Positions 25,582 through 35,478 are shown, counted from the stretch's first letter. The stretch is DNA of 64,000 bases from Fertoeibacter niger (GCF_009380135.2 NZ_WHUT02000001.1:496001-560000); one strand, 5' to 3'. Numbers and translations: made by a program. Notes: generated from the letters alone by a model not told the origin.

Positions 25582-28500
25582 TTACTCTGCCGCATGCAAC
25601 TGTGGCGCACCGCCCGCGCGGAAGGCTGTCAGCAGCGCCTTTCGCGTGGCGGCGGCCTTGGCGGCATTGGCGGCCTTCACCGGGCCAAAGCCGCGGATGG
25701 TCAGCGGCAGTTCGGCCAGTTCGCGGGCGATACCGGCGGTTGCGGGGGTGACGCGGGGCAGAACCTCGGCCATGTCCGCCTCATATTCGGCGATCAGCGC
25801 ACGTTCGTGACGGCGCTCGGCGGTATGGCCAAACGGGTCCAGCGCGGTGCCGCGCAGCGGTTTCAGCCGTGCCAGCAGGCGAAAGGCGGGCATCATCCAT
25901 GGCCCGAAGGCACGTTTGCGGGGCCGCCCGTCGCTGCCCATGCGGCTGATCAGCGGCGGGGCCAGGTGAAATGTGGGGCGCAGGTCGCCCTCAAACTCCG
26001 CAGCCGCCTTGGCCATGGTTGTCAGATGCAGCCGGGCCACCTCGTATTCATCCTTGTAGGCCAAGAGCTTGTGATAGCCCTTTGCCACGCTTTCGCGCAG
26101 GTCTTTCGGTGCCTGTTCCACCAGAGCACGGAAACGCGCGGCATAGGTGGCGTTCTGATATGCGGCCAGATGGTCGGCGCGAAACGCCACCGGATCGGGC
26201 GGCAGCACCGCCTGCGGCAGAATCGCCCGCGCCGCCTGTTCCGGGTGCAGCACCGCCCAACGGCCATAGGTGAAGGCCTGCCGGTTCCGCTCCACCGCAG
26301 CACCGTTCAGGGCAATGGCGCGGCTGATCGCATCCTCGGACAGCGGAATCAGCCCCATCTGCCAGGCCGCGCCGAACACCATCATGTTGGAATAGATGCT
26401 GTCGCCCATCAGCACGCGGGCCAGATCGGTCGCGTCGAAAAACGCCAGCCGCCCCTGCAACCGCGCCTGAAGCGAAAGCTGCAAGCGGTCGGCAGGCAAG
26501 CGAAATTCGGTATTGCGGGTAAACTCACCCGTCACGATGTCATGGCTGTTCACCACCGCGCCCGTGCGGCCCGTGGTCATCAGGCCCAGCGTTTTCGCCC
26601 CCGCCGTCACCACCAGATCGCCGCCGATCACGGCATCCGCCTCGCCCACCGCCACGCGGATGGCGGAAATATCCTCGGGCCGGTTGGCGATGCGGCAATG
26701 GATATGCACCGCGCCCCCCTTTTGCGCGAGGCCCGCCATTTCCATCATGCCGGCACCCTTGCCGTCCAGATGCGCGGCCATGGCCAGAATCGCGCCCACG
26801 GTCACAACGCCGGTGCCGCCGACACCTGTGATCACAATGTTATGCGTGCCTGTGATCACGGGCAGCACGGGGATGGGCAGATCAGGGATCTGCACCGCCG
26901 CCGTCGCGGATTTGCGCGGCTTCGCCCCCTCAATCGTGACAAAAGACGGGCAGAAGCCATTGATGCAGCTGAAATCCTTGTTGCAGGACGACTGGTCGAT
27001 GGCGCGTTTGCGGCCCAGTTCGGTGTCCACCGGCACCAGCGACACGCAGTTCGACTGCACGCCGCAATCGCCGCAGCCCTCGCAGACATCGGTGTTGATG
27101 AACACGCGGCGGTCGGGGTCGGGGAAAGCGCCCTTCTTGCGGCGGCGGCGTTTCTCAGCGGCGCAGGTCTGCACATAGACTATGGCCGATACGCCCTTGA
27201 TCGTGCTGAATTTCTGCTGCACGGCCATCAGATCGGCCCGTTCATGGCGCGGCACATCGGTAGGAAACAGCGACCAGTCGATTTCCTCTTTCTTGTCATA
27301 GACAAGCGCGAGGTTTTTCACACCCATCGCCTGCAACTCCCGCAGGATACGGTCGGCGGTCAGCCCGCCCTCATTGCCCTGCCCGCCGGTCATGGCCACG
27401 GCGTCGTTGAACAGGATCTTGTAGGTGATGTTGGTGCCCGCAGCCAAGGCCGCCCGGATCGCCAGCGACCCGGAGTGGTTGTAAGTTCCATCGCCAAGGT
27501 TCTGGAATACATGGGAAGTCCTGGAAAACGGCGCTTCGCCCACCCAGTTCGCGCCCTCGCCGCCCATCTGGGTGAATCCGGTCGTCGCGCGGTCCATCCA
27601 CTGCACCATGTAGTGACAGCCGATCCCGGCATAGGCGCGCGAGCCTTCGGGCACCTTGGTGCTGGAATTGTGCGGGCAGCCGGAACAGAAATAAGGCAGC
27701 CGCGCCGCAAGATCGGTGGCATTGTCGGCCCGGCGCGCCTCGGCCAGCCGTGCCAGCGCCGCCTTTACATGGTCAGTCGCGCGCCCCTCCTCCAGCAGAA
27801 TCGCGCCCAGTTTTTCGGCAATGCCAATCGGATCAAGTGCATAGCGGGTGGGAAACAGCTCCTCCCCCCGGTCATTCTGCCAGCCATAGATGCGGCGGCC
27901 CCGGCGGTCGTTGAAAATCGCCTCCTTCGCCTGCACCTCGATCAGCTTGCGTTTTTCCTCGACCACAACGATCAGGTCCAACCCCTCGGCCCAGTCACGG
28001 AAGCCCTTGAAATCCATCGGCCAGACCTGCCCCACCTTGTAGGTGGTCAGCCCCAGACGCGCAGCCTCGGCCGCATCAATGCCCAGAAGCGCCAGCGCAT
28101 GCACCAGATCCAGCCAGTTCTTGCCCGCCGCGACAAAGCCGATTTTCGCCCCAGGGCGGCCCCAAACCCGGCGGTCCATCCTATTGGCATGTGAGAACGC
28201 CTCGGCGGCAAAGCGTTTGTGGTCGATCATCCGCGCCTCTTGTGCGACGGGGGTGTCGCCAAGACGGATGTTCAGCCCGCCGGGGGGCAACGCAAATTCC
28301 GGTGCCACAAAGGCCAGCCGGTGCGGGTTGCCATCCACCACGGCGGTCGCCTCGACCGTGTCCTTCATGGTTTTCAGCCCGACCCAGACGCCCGCAAACC
28401 GCGACAGCGCCCAGCCATACAGGCCGTAATCCATCACCTCCTGCACCCCGGCAGGCGACACGACGGGCATATAGGCATCGACCATCGCCCAGTCGGACTG

Positions 28501-28971
28501 GTGCAGCGTGGTGGAGGATTCGCCGGTATGGTCATCGCCCATCGCCATCAGCACACCGCCAAGGCGCGACGATCCGGCCATATTGGCGTGCCGCATCACG
28601 TCGCCCGAACGGTCCACCCCCGGGCCCTTGCCATACCACAGCGCGAAAACGCCATCGAAACGCCCCTCGCCGCGCAGTTCGGCCTGCTGGCTGCCCCAGA
28701 CGGCGGTGGCGGCAAGATCCTCGTTCAGCCCCGGCTGGAACAGCACATCTGCGGCGGAAAGTTCGGCCTTGGCGCGCGCCATCATCATGTCCACCGCGCC
28801 CAGGGGCGAGCCGCGATAGCCGGTCACATAGCCTGCGGTGTTCAGCCCCGCCGCCCGGTCACGCGCCTTCTGCATCAGCATCAGCCGCACCAGCGCCTGC
28901 GTTCCGTTCAGCAAAACCGGCGACTTCGCCAGATCATACCGATCCGTCAAGGCTACATCCTGCCTGCTCAT
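25582..28971 (-). CDS. Indolepyruvate ferredoxin oxidoreductase family protein, fused subunits
   Basis: Oxidatively decarboxylates aryl pyruvates such as indolepyruvate. At 1129 residues it fuses what are alpha and beta subunits elsewhere. The N-terminal pyruvate-binding domain starts with VLLNGTQALVRLML, then GYRGSPLG; the TPP-binding part has GIGCHYMVQWMD and GDGTYNHSG. A cysteine-rich ferredoxin-like region holds CEGCGDC, SNCVSLVP and CNKDFSCINGFCPSF. The C-terminal gamma-type domain starts at about ITGVGGTGVVTVG (Rossmann). Divergent from a LysR-type regulator. Confidence 0.9.
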   Translation of the reverse strand: MSRQDVALTDRYDLAKSPVLLNGTQALVRLMLMQKARDRAAGLNTAGYVTGYRGSPLGAVDMMMARAKAELSAADVLFQPGLNEDLAATAVWGSQQAELRGEGRFDGVFALWYGKGPGVDRSGDVMRHANMAGSSRLGGVLMAMGDDHTGESSTTLHQSDWAMVDAYMPVVSPAGVQEVMDYGLYGWALSRFAGVWVGLKTMKDTVEATAVVDGNPHRLAFVAPEFALPPGGLNIRLGDTPVAQEARMIDHKRFAAEAFSHANRMDRRVWGRPGAKIGFVAAGKNWLDLVHALALLGIDAAEAARLGLTTYKVGQVWPMDFKGFRDWAEGLDLIVVVEEKRKLIEVQAKEAIFNDRRGRRIYGWQNDRGEELFPTRYALDPIGIAEKLGAILLEEGRATDHVKAALARLAEARRADNATDLAARLPYFCSGCPHNSSTKVPEGSRAYAGIGCHYMVQWMDRATTGFTQMGGEGANWVGEAPFSRTSHVFQNLGDGTYNHSGSLAIRAALAAGTNITYKILFNDAVAMTGGQGNEGGLTADRILRELQAMGVKNLALVYDKKEEIDWSLFPTDVPRHERADLMAVQQKFSTIKGVSAIVYVQTCAAEKRRRRKKGAFPDPDRRVFINTDVCEGCGDCGVQSNCVSLVPVDTELGRKRAIDQSSCNKDFSCINGFCPSFVTIEGAKPRKSATAAVQIPDLPIPVLPVITGTHNIVITGVGGTGVVTVGAILAMAAHLDGKGAGMMEMAGLAQKGGAVHIHCRIANRPEDISAIRVAVGEADAVIGGDLVVTAGAKTLGLMTTGRTGAVVNSHDIVTGEFTRNTEFRLPADRLQLSLQARLQGRLAFFDATDLARVLMGDSIYSNMMVFGAAWQMGLIPLSEDAISRAIALNGAAVERNRQAFTYGRWAVLHPEQAARAILPQAVLPPDPVAFRADHLAAYQNATYAARFRALVEQAPKDLRESVAKGYHKLLAYKDEYEVARLHLTTMAKAAAEFEGDLRPTFHLAPPLISRMGSDGRPRKRAFGPWMMPAFRLLARLKPLRGTALDPFGHTAERRHERALIAEYEADMAEVLPRVTPATAGIARELAELPLTIRGFGPVKAANAAKAAATRKALLTAFRAGGAPQLHAAE

Positions 28972-29010
28972 TGGGCACCTCCCGTTGCTTGCCGAGCCGT
29001 AATCGGATGA

Positions 29011-29031
29011 TAGGTCAAAATTGCTGACCTA
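29011..29031. promoter_or_regulatory. LysR-type operator between the oxidoreductase and its regulator
   Basis: Perfect inverted repeat TAGGTCA / TGACCTA with a 7-base spacer (AAATTGC), containing the T-N11-A core expected for LysR-type regulators. It sits 40 bases upstream of the oxidoreductase start and 100 bases upstream of the regulator start. Confidence 0.55.
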
Positions 29032-29130
29032 CAAAGCGAAATTTCCACCCATGTTTTTCTTGCAACTCTGCTATGCACTACCTAGGTGAACGTTGCGGAA
29101 GCAGCCGCCAAAAACACAAAGAGTTGCGCG

Positions 29131-30024
29131 ATGGATTGGGACAAGCTCAGAATATTTCATGCTGTGGCCGATGCGGGCAGCCTGACGCATGCGGGCGATG
29201 TGCTGCACCTGTCGCAATCGGCGGTCAGCCGCCAGATCCGCGCGCTGGAGGAAAGCCTGAGTGTCACCCTGTTTCACCGCCATGCGCGCGGGCTGATTCT
29301 GACTGAACAGGGGGAACTCCTGTTCGATGCCACCACCGCCATGGTAAAACGGCTGGACGCCACCGCCGCCCGGATCCGCGATTCAGAGGATGAGGTATTC
29401 GGCGAGCTGCGCGTGACCACGACCACCGGCTTTGGCACGCTGTGGCTGGCCCCGCGCCTGACCGCGCTTTACAAGAAATACCCGGCGCTGAAGATCGACC
29501 TGATGCTGGAAGAGCGGGTGCTGGATCTGCCGATGCGCGAGGCCGATGTGGCGATCCGCATGAAAGAGCCGTCGCAGGCCGATCTGATCCGCAAGCGGCT
29601 GATGAACATCCGCATGCGGCTTTATGCGACGCCCGACTATCTGGCCGAACATGGCACGCCCGAAACCATGGCCGACTTTTCGGCGCACCGGCTGATCTGC
29701 CAGCATGTGGGTGCGGCGCAAGTGGCGGCGGGGGCCACGCTGGTGCAGCAGCTGATCGCCAACGACATCCCGTCGATGCTGACGGTGAACAATTATTTTG
29801 GTGTCTTGCAGGGCGTGCTGAACCATATCGGCATCGGCGTGCTGCCCGATTACCTGACCGAAGATTTCCCCAATCTGGTGCGCGTGCTGGACGATGTCGA
29901 ATCGTCGGAAGTGCCGGTGTTTCTGGCCTATCCCGAGGAACTGCGGCATTCAAAGCGGGTGGCGGCGTTCCGCGAATTCGTGACCGAAGAGATTTTCAAT
30001 TATCGCAAGCGCCAGCAGAGCTGA
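29131..30024 (+). CDS. LysR-family transcriptional regulator
   Basis: The N-terminal helix-turn-helix is MDWDKLRIFHAVADAGSLTH followed by LSQSAVSRQIRALEESL, and a substrate-binding domain of the periplasmic-binding-protein type follows from about residue 92. 297 residues. The start MDWDKL was chosen over an ATG 15 codons upstream because the family begins there. The gene is divergent from the oxidoreductase gene and the T-N11-A operator lies between them, so it is the likely regulator of that gene. Inducer unknown (perhaps an aromatic acid, inference). Confidence 0.88.
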   Translation: MDWDKLRIFHAVADAGSLTHAGDVLHLSQSAVSRQIRALEESLSVTLFHRHARGLILTEQGELLFDATTAMVKRLDATAARIRDSEDEVFGELRVTTTTGFGTLWLAPRLTALYKKYPALKIDLMLEERVLDLPMREADVAIRMKEPSQADLIRKRLMNIRMRLYATPDYLAEHGTPETMADFSAHRLICQHVGAAQVAAGATLVQQLIANDIPSMLTVNNYFGVLQGVLNHIGIGVLPDYLTEDFPNLVRVLDDVESSEVPVFLAYPEELRHSKRVAAFREFVTEEIFNYRKRQQS

Positions 30025-30237
30025 GACGGCTGGGCCAAAGGCTTGGATTTACTCAACTTTCCGGGCGCTTGACGGTCAGAATTTTACGCGCGCCAACGAT
30101 ATGCGCCAGACGCATGCCTGCCATGCTGCGCATGCAGCCTGTTTCCCCTTGTAGGACAGCAGCGCGCAACCTAAATCACACCTCGAAGGCGGTGATTGAG
30201 TTTCTCTTGCAGCCTTCATACCTCCCTGTTGGACTTG
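30025..30237 (+). other. Intergenic region, possible 3' UTR RNA
   Basis: 213 bases between the LysR stop and a strong plus-strand terminator, with markedly lower GC than its surroundings. A small GCTGC-GCAT-GCAGC hairpin and a pyrimidine-rich CTTCATACCTCCCTG stretch that could pair with Shine-Dalgarno sequences are present. No open reading frame is convincing. It may be only a long 3' UTR or an sRNA made from it. Confidence 0.25.
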
Positions 30238-30268
30238 GGCCGAGCTTATGCTCGGCCTTTTTTTTGCT
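30238..30268 (+). terminator. Rho-independent terminator
   Basis: GGCCGAGC / GCTCGGCC with a TTAT loop followed by eight T residues. It serves the plus-strand transcript (LysR gene or an RNA upstream of it), immediately before the convergent sigma-factor stop codon. Confidence 0.92.
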
Positions 30269-31528
30269 TTACGGGGTGGTTTTGTCATTTGCACGCAAAG
30301 TAGCCGCTGCATCGCGGCGTATGCCCAGAAAGCTGGCGTCAGCGGCAGAGCCCGCAAGCGCGATGGCCTGGTCATAGGCGGTCAGGGCGGCGGCGATTCG
30401 ACCCGCGCGGGCCAGCAGATCGGCCCGGGCCGCGTGGAAGGGCTGGTAATCGTCGAGTTCGCGGGCCAGAGGCTCCAGCAGCAGCAGCGCGGGCTCCAGC
30501 GCCCCGGCCTCGGCCAAAGCCACTGCGCGGTGCAGGCGGATCACCGGCGTCGGCTCCATCCGCAGCAGGCTGTCATAAAGCAGTGCGATCTGCGGCCAGT
30601 CCGTCACCCCCGGCGCGGCATGCAGCGCGCCGATCGCCGCCTTGATCTGGAACGGCCCCGGGGCGCGGCGCTCCATCGCGCGGTCCAGCAGGGCCAGCCC
30701 CTCGGCGATCATCGGCGCATCCCACAGGGCGCGGTCCTGCTGGGCCAACGGCACGCTGACACCGGCCATGTGGCGCGCGGCATGGCGCGAATGGGTCAGC
30801 AGCAGCAGCGCCAGCAGGCCCTCGGTTTCGGCCTCGCCGGGCCGCAGGGCATCCAGCATGCGGGCCAGAAAGATCGCCTCTTCGCACAGGTCGCGGCGCA
30901 GCGGTTGCGGGCCGGGATTGGCCGAATAGCCCTGGTTGAAGATCAGGTAAACCACCACCAGCACCGATTGCAGCCGTTCGGCCCAATCCTCGGGTGCGGG
31001 GATGGCAAAGGGAATGCCCGCCGCCGCGATCTTGGCCTTGGCACGGCTCAGGCGCTGGCCCATGGCCGTAGGGTCATCCAGAAAGGCGCCGGCAATCTCG
31101 ACCGTCGTCAGCCCGCCCAGCGTGCGCAGCGTCAGCGCGACCCGGGTTTTCGGCTCCAGCGCCGGATGGCAGCAGGTGAAGATCAGGCGCAGGCGGTCAT
31201 CGGCGATCATGTGGGGTTCGGTGTCATCAGCCTCGTCCGCCGCCAGCACGGCCAGATCCGCCGCGCGGCGCGCATCGCGCTGGCCGCTGCGCAGCCGGTC
31301 GATGGCGCGGCGCAGCGCCACGCGCAAAAGCCAGCCCTGCGGCGAGGATGGCAGCCCGCTGCGGCCCCAATGCGTCAGGGCCGAAACGGCGGCCTCTTGC
31401 AGCACCTCTTCGGCCAACTGGAAATCACGCAGCCGCGCGATCAGAGCGGCGGTCAGCCGCCCCCGGTCATTGCGCATCACCGCCTCTAGGGTCCGGGTGA
31501 CGGCGATGGCCTGCGAGGCGGCTGTCAT
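30269..31528 (-). CDS. ECF sigma factor with C-terminal extension (ECF42/SigJ-like)
   Basis: Sigma-70 regions 2 (AEEVLQEAAVSALTHWGR) and 4 (TTVEIAGAFLDDPTAMGQRL) are followed by a long helical, TPR-like C-terminal half (419 residues in all). This is the layout of ECF42-type sigma factors, which lack an anti-sigma factor and are paired with a DGPF/YCII protein, as here: that gene lies four bases upstream on the same strand. The C-terminal part is thought to control the sigma activity. Stimulus unknown. Confidence 0.88.
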   Translation of the reverse strand: MTAASQAIAVTRTLEAVMRNDRGRLTAALIARLRDFQLAEEVLQEAAVSALTHWGRSGLPSSPQGWLLRVALRRAIDRLRSGQRDARRAADLAVLAADEADDTEPHMIADDRLRLIFTCCHPALEPKTRVALTLRTLGGLTTVEIAGAFLDDPTAMGQRLSRAKAKIAAAGIPFAIPAPEDWAERLQSVLVVVYLIFNQGYSANPGPQPLRRDLCEEAIFLARMLDALRPGEAETEGLLALLLLTHSRHAARHMAGVSVPLAQQDRALWDAPMIAEGLALLDRAMERRAPGPFQIKAAIGALHAAPGVTDWPQIALLYDSLLRMEPTPVIRLHRAVALAEAGALEPALLLLEPLARELDDYQPFHAARADLLARAGRIAAALTAYDQAIALAGSAADASFLGIRRDAAATLRANDKTTP

Positions 31529-31532
31529 GGCT

Positions 31533-31895
31533 TCAGTTCCCTGCGGGGTTATAGTTCATCAGCGGCCGCACCTCGATGGTGCCGAATTCCGCCGCGGGCA
31601 GCAGGGCCGCATATTTCAGCGCGGCGTCAAGATCGGCAACATCCACCACATAATAACCGCCCAGATGCTCCTTTGTGGTGGCAAAGGGGCCATCCATGGT
31701 TTCGGCCTTGCCGCCCCGGATGCGCAGCGATGTGGCGGTTTCCACCCCTTGCAGGCCCTCACCCGACACCAGCACGCCATCGGCGGCCATGGTCTGATTG
31801 GCGGCAAAGAACCCGGCCATCATCGCGTCGAACGCGGGCGTGCCATAAGCCGGTTCCAGTGCGGGATCATTGTAGATCAGGATCATGTATTTCAT
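31533..31895 (-). CDS. DGPF/YCII domain protein
   Basis: A 120-residue alpha-beta-barrel-like protein with the YCII fold. The diagnostic motif DGPFATTKEHLGGYYVVD lies in the middle. DGPF proteins are the standard partners, and often targets, of ECF42-type sigma factors. The stop lies four bases before the sigma gene start, so they form one operon. The ATG (MKYMILIYND) is supported by family length. Enzymatic activity is not known. Confidence 0.9.
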   Translation of the reverse strand: MKYMILIYNDPALEPAYGTPAFDAMMAGFFAANQTMAADGVLVSGEGLQGVETATSLRIRGGKAETMDGPFATTKEHLGGYYVVDVADLDAALKYAALLPAAEFGTIEVRPLMNYNPAGN

Positions 31896-31939
31896 TTTCG
31901 CAGTCCTTTGTGCTTGGGTTTCCGAGGGATGCAGCAGGT

Positions 31940-32332
31940 TCACAGGCCGATGATGTTGACGGCCAGACAGACAATCAGGTTCAGCGTGGCCAGAATGTTG
32001 GTGCCGTTGCCGACATAGCGCAGCGGATGCGCCGCCGTGTCGGTCTTCAGGCCAAAGGGATGGGCAATCCGCCCGATCAGCAGCAACGCGCCCGAAATGT
32101 GCAGATACAGCGCAGGCGCACCCATGCCTTCGGCAAGGATCATCAGGATCAGCACAAAGCAGGTCCATTCCACGAAATTGCCATGCTGGCGGATGCGTTG
32201 CAGCAGCAGCACATTGCCGCCGTCACCGAACGACAAGTTCATGGCACCGCGCACAGAGGTCACGCGGAACCACAAAATCAGGAAAATCACCGCCAGCGGC
32301 AGGGCATACAGCGGGGTCACGGCAAATGTCAT
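31940..32332 (-). CDS. MAPEG-family membrane protein
   Basis: About 130 residues with four membrane segments. The first helix is rich in Leu and Val, and RIRQHGNFVEWTCFVLILM is the conserved MAPEG segment between helices one and two. IGRIAHPFG and RYVGNGTNI follow. Eukaryotic MAPEG proteins use glutathione; the bacterial substrate is unknown. Of three consecutive ATGs, the third is best placed behind AAAGGA. It lies 44 bases upstream of the DGPF gene on the same strand, so it may belong to the same transcript. Confidence 0.85.
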   Translation of the reverse strand: MTFAVTPLYALPLAVIFLILWFRVTSVRGAMNLSFGDGGNVLLLQRIRQHGNFVEWTCFVLILMILAEGMGAPALYLHISGALLLIGRIAHPFGLKTDTAAHPLRYVGNGTNILATLNLIVCLAVNIIGL

Positions 32333-32594
32333 CATCATTCCTTTGTCAGTGTCAGGGTTTCGATAACCCAAGGACGCCGGACCATTGCCGATTTCGACAT
32401 GGCTGCAAAAATAATTTTGTGCGCGCCGTCGGAAAAATTTGGCCGGACCAGATTTTGTCATTGCAAAGGCACAGTTACCCGTTTCTTGCCCTGCAATCCT
32501 TCTTTTCAGGCCGGCCCGGCCCTGCGGCCTGTCCGCTTCCCCTCGCGCGGTCCTTGCCGTAAGACGCAGACGTTCGCATTGACAGGGAAACCCC

Positions 32595-34754
32595 ATGACC
32601 GAACCCGCCATCACCCCTGACCTGATCGCAGCCCATGGCCTGAAGCCCGACGAATACCAGCGCCTGCTGGGCATCATCGGGCGCGAACCCACGTTCACCG
32701 AACTGGGCATATTCTCGGCGATGTGGAACGAGCATTGCTCCTACAAATCATCGAAGAAATGGCTGCGCACCCTGCCCACCACCGGGCCGCAGGTGATCTG
32801 CGGGCCGGGTGAAAACGCGGGCGTGGTCGATATCGGCGACGGGCAGGCGGTTATCTTCAAGATGGAAAGCCACAACCACCCCTCCTATATCGAGCCCCAT
32901 CAGGGCGCTGCCACCGGCGTGGGCGGCATCCTGCGCGACGTGTTCACCATGGGCGCGCGCCCCATCGCGGCGATGAACGCGCTCAGCTTCGGCCTGCCCT
33001 CGCATCCGAAAACCGCGCATCTGGTCAAGGGTGTGGTCGAGGGTGTGGGCAGCTATGGCAACGCGTTCGGCGTGCCGACCGTGGGCGGCGAGGTGCGCTT
33101 TCACCGCAGCTACAACGGCAATTGTCTGGTCAACGCCTTTGCGGCCGGTCTGGCCGATGCCGACAAGATCTTCTACTCGGTCGCCTCGGGCGTCGGCATG
33201 CCGGTGGTTTACCTCGGTGCCAAGACCGGCCGTGACGGCGTCGGCGGCGCCACCATGGCCTCGGCCGAATTCGACGACACGATCGAGGATAAACGCCCCA
33301 CGGTGCAGGTCGGCGATCCCTTCACCGAAAAGCGCCTGCTGGAGGCCTGTCTGGAACTGATGGCCTCCGGTGCCGTGATCTCCATTCAGGACATGGGGGC
33401 GGCGGGCCTGACCTGTTCCGCCGTGGAAATGGGCGACAAGGGGGGCTTGGGCATCAAGCTGCAACTCGATGACGTGCCGCAGCGCGAAACCAACATGACC
33501 GCCTATGAAATGATGCTGTCCGAAAGCCAGGAACGCATGCTGATGGTGCTGAAGCCCGCGATGGAGGCCGAGGCGCGGGCGATCTTCGTGAAATGGGATC
33601 TGGATTTCGCGATTGTGGGCGAAACCATCCCCGAAGACCGCTTCCTGATCCTGCATGGCAACGAGGTGAAAGCCGACCTGCCGCTGTCGAAACTGTCATC
33701 CTCCGCCCCGGAATATGACCGGCCGTGGGTGGAAACCCCGCCTGCCGCCCCCTTGGGCGACATTCCCGCCATTGGCCTGATCGACGGCCTGCGCGCACTG
33801 ATCGGCAGCCCGTCCTATGCCCACAAGGCCTGGGTGTGGGAGCAGTATGACAGCATGGTGATGGGCGACACGGTGCGCAGCCCCGGCCTTGGCGCGGGTG
33901 TGGTGCGGGTGCACGGCACGCCCAAGGCGCTGGCCTTTACGTCGGACGTGACGCCGCGCTATGTCATGGCCAACCCGTTCGAGGGCGGCAAACAGGCGGT
34001 GGCCGAGGCTTACCGCAACCTCACCGCCGTCGGCGCGCGGCCCCTTGCCACCACCGACAACCTGAACTTCGGAAACCCCGAAAAGCCTGAAATCATGGGG
34101 CAATTCGTAGGTGCGATCAAAGGCATCGGTGCCGCCTGTCTCGCGCTCGACATGCCCATCGTCTCGGGCAACGTATCGCTTTACAACGAAACCGACGGCG
34201 CAGGCATCCTGCCCACCCCCACCATCGGCGCGGTGGGCCTGCTGGCCAGCCTTGACGAGCTGATCGCAGGCCAGCCGGCCAGTGGCGATCTGGCCTTCGT
34301 CATCGGCGACACGGCGGGCCATCTGGGCCAGTCGGCGCTGCTGGCCGAGGCTTTCGGCATGGAAAGCGGCGATGCGCCCCCGGTCGATCTGGCAGCCGAG
34401 CGCCGGCACGGCGAATTCCTGCGGGCCAACCGGCATCTGGTGCAGGCGGCCACCGATCTTGGCGATGGCGGGCTGGCACTGGCAGCGTTTGAAATGGCCG
34501 AAGGCGCGGGGCTTGGGGTCACGCTGACGGCGGCCACCCTGCCCGCGCTGTTCGGCGAGGACCAGGCCCGTTATCTGCTGGCCGTCACCCCGAAGCAGGG
34601 CCCGGCCCTGCAAGCCGCAGCCTCGGCGGCGGGTGTTCCGCTGCATGTGGCAGGCCGTTTCGGTGGCGATGCCGTGACCCTTGGCAGCGACAGCGCCCCG
34701 CTGGCCGCCCTGTCCACCCTCTACCGCAGCGCCTTTGCCGCGGCCGTGGCCTGA
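32595..34754 (+). CDS. purL: Phosphoribosylformylglycinamidine synthase subunit PurL
   Basis: The small-type PurL of the purine pathway, which makes FGAM using ammonia from PurQ. Family blocks are the N-terminal [15 protein letters not shown], the ATP and metal-binding [33 protein letters not shown], and the later GNVSLYNE and [15 protein letters not shown] segments. 719 residues is normal for the form that works with separate PurQ and PurS. These two are not in the window. The BolA gene follows 70 bases downstream. The 256-base gap upstream shows no clear control element. Confidence 0.97.
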   Translation: MTEPAITPDLIAAHGLKPDEYQRLLGIIGREPTFTELGIFSAMWNEHCSYKSSKKWLRTLPTTGPQVICGPGENAGVVDIGDGQAVIFKMESHNHPSYIEPHQGAATGVGGILRDVFTMGARPIAAMNALSFGLPSHPKTAHLVKGVVEGVGSYGNAFGVPTVGGEVRFHRSYNGNCLVNAFAAGLADADKIFYSVASGVGMPVVYLGAKTGRDGVGGATMASAEFDDTIEDKRPTVQVGDPFTEKRLLEACLELMASGAVISIQDMGAAGLTCSAVEMGDKGGLGIKLQLDDVPQRETNMTAYEMMLSESQERMLMVLKPAMEAEARAIFVKWDLDFAIVGETIPEDRFLILHGNEVKADLPLSKLSSSAPEYDRPWVETPPAAPLGDIPAIGLIDGLRALIGSPSYAHKAWVWEQYDSMVMGDTVRSPGLGAGVVRVHGTPKALAFTSDVTPRYVMANPFEGGKQAVAEAYRNLTAVGARPLATTDNLNFGNPEKPEIMGQFVGAIKGIGAACLALDMPIVSGNVSLYNETDGAGILPTPTIGAVGLLASLDELIAGQPASGDLAFVIGDTAGHLGQSALLAEAFGMESGDAPPVDLAAERRHGEFLRANRHLVQAATDLGDGGLALAAFEMAEGAGLGVTLTAATLPALFGEDQARYLLAVTPKQGPALQAAASAAGVPLHVAGRFGGDAVTLGSDSAPLAALSTLYRSAFAAAVA

Positions 34755-34824
34755 CCGCCACCTTGCACAGCACCTGCCCCGGCGTTACATCTGGGGCAGG
34801 CCGCAGCTAAGGACGCAACCCACC

Positions 34825-35067
34825 ATGCCCATGGAAGCCCGCGACATCGAAAATCTGATCCGGGAAAGCTTCCCGCAGGCGCGCATCACCATCACCGACC
34901 TTGCGGGCGATGGCAACCACTGGGCCGCCGAGGTGATCGACCCCAGCTTCAAGGGCATGAACCGGGTGCAACAACAGCGCGCGGTCTATGCCAGCCTGAA
35001 AGGCAAGATGGACGGCGCGCATGGCGAACTCCACGCGCTGGCGCTGACCACCAAAGCCCCCGATTGA
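34825..35067 (+). CDS. BolA-family protein
   Basis: An 80-residue BolA-like protein. The N-terminal helix is MEARDIENLIRESFPQA, followed by the HW region (GDGNHWAAEVID) and FKGMNRVQQQRAVYASL, with the invariant Arg-Val-helix and His pattern. BolA proteins bind a [2Fe-2S] cluster together with monothiol glutaredoxins. The gene for such a glutaredoxin lies 51 bases downstream. The pair is a classic iron-sulfur sensor or carrier unit. Confidence 0.93.
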   Translation: MPMEARDIENLIRESFPQARITITDLAGDGNHWAAEVIDPSFKGMNRVQQQRAVYASLKGKMDGAHGELHALALTTKAPD

Positions 35068-35118
35068 CCCGTCTCGCGCCGCCAGCCCCCCGCGCGGCCG
35101 CTACCCGAGGATGACACG

Positions 35119-35478
35119 ATGACCGCTTCCGACACGATCCGCGACACGATCACCAAGAACGATGTCGTTCTGTTCATGAAGGGCACCAAGATGATGCCGC
35201 AATGCGGCTTTTCCAGCCGCGTGGCCGGGGTGTTGAATTTCATGGGCGTGGAATTCGCCGATGTGAACGTGCTGGCCGATGCCGAGATCCGCCAGGGCAT
35301 CAAGGATTTCTCCGACTGGCCCACCATCCCCCAGCTATATGTGAAGGGCGAATTCGTGGGCGGCTGCGACATCATCACCGAAATGACACTGTCGGGCGAG
35401 TTGGATGCGCTGTTCGAGGCCAAAGGCGTGACCTATGACAAGGACGCCGCCGAAAAGATCCGCGCCGCCAACGCCTGA
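35119..35478 (+). CDS. grxD: Monothiol glutaredoxin, Grx4 type
   Basis: A 119-residue protein with the CGFS active site (MMPQCGFSSRVAGVL) of Grx4/GrxD, KGTKMMPQ before it, and WPTIPQLYVKGEFVGGCDI for glutathione binding. Ligates a [2Fe-2S] cluster between two monomers or with BolA. Co-transcription with bolA and purL is probable. Length matches the family. Confidence 0.96.
   Translation: MTASDTIRDTITKNDVVLFMKGTKMMPQCGFSSRVAGVLNFMGVEFADVNVLADAEIRQGIKDFSDWPTIPQLYVKGEFVGGCDIITEMTLSGELDALFEAKGVTYDKDAAEKIRAANA

Noticed and set aside
25594-28194. Long plus-strand open frame of 866 codons opposite the oxidoreductase gene
   Set aside because: It is an antisense shadow of a GC-rich real gene; its composition is rich in His, Arg, Gln and Gly with no domain, while the minus strand has clear oxidoreductase motifs.
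32339-32594. Riboswitch or attenuator before purL
   Set aside because: Neither a purine-riboswitch core nor a terminator hairpin could be found in the gap; only a short GGGTT / AACCC repeat is present.
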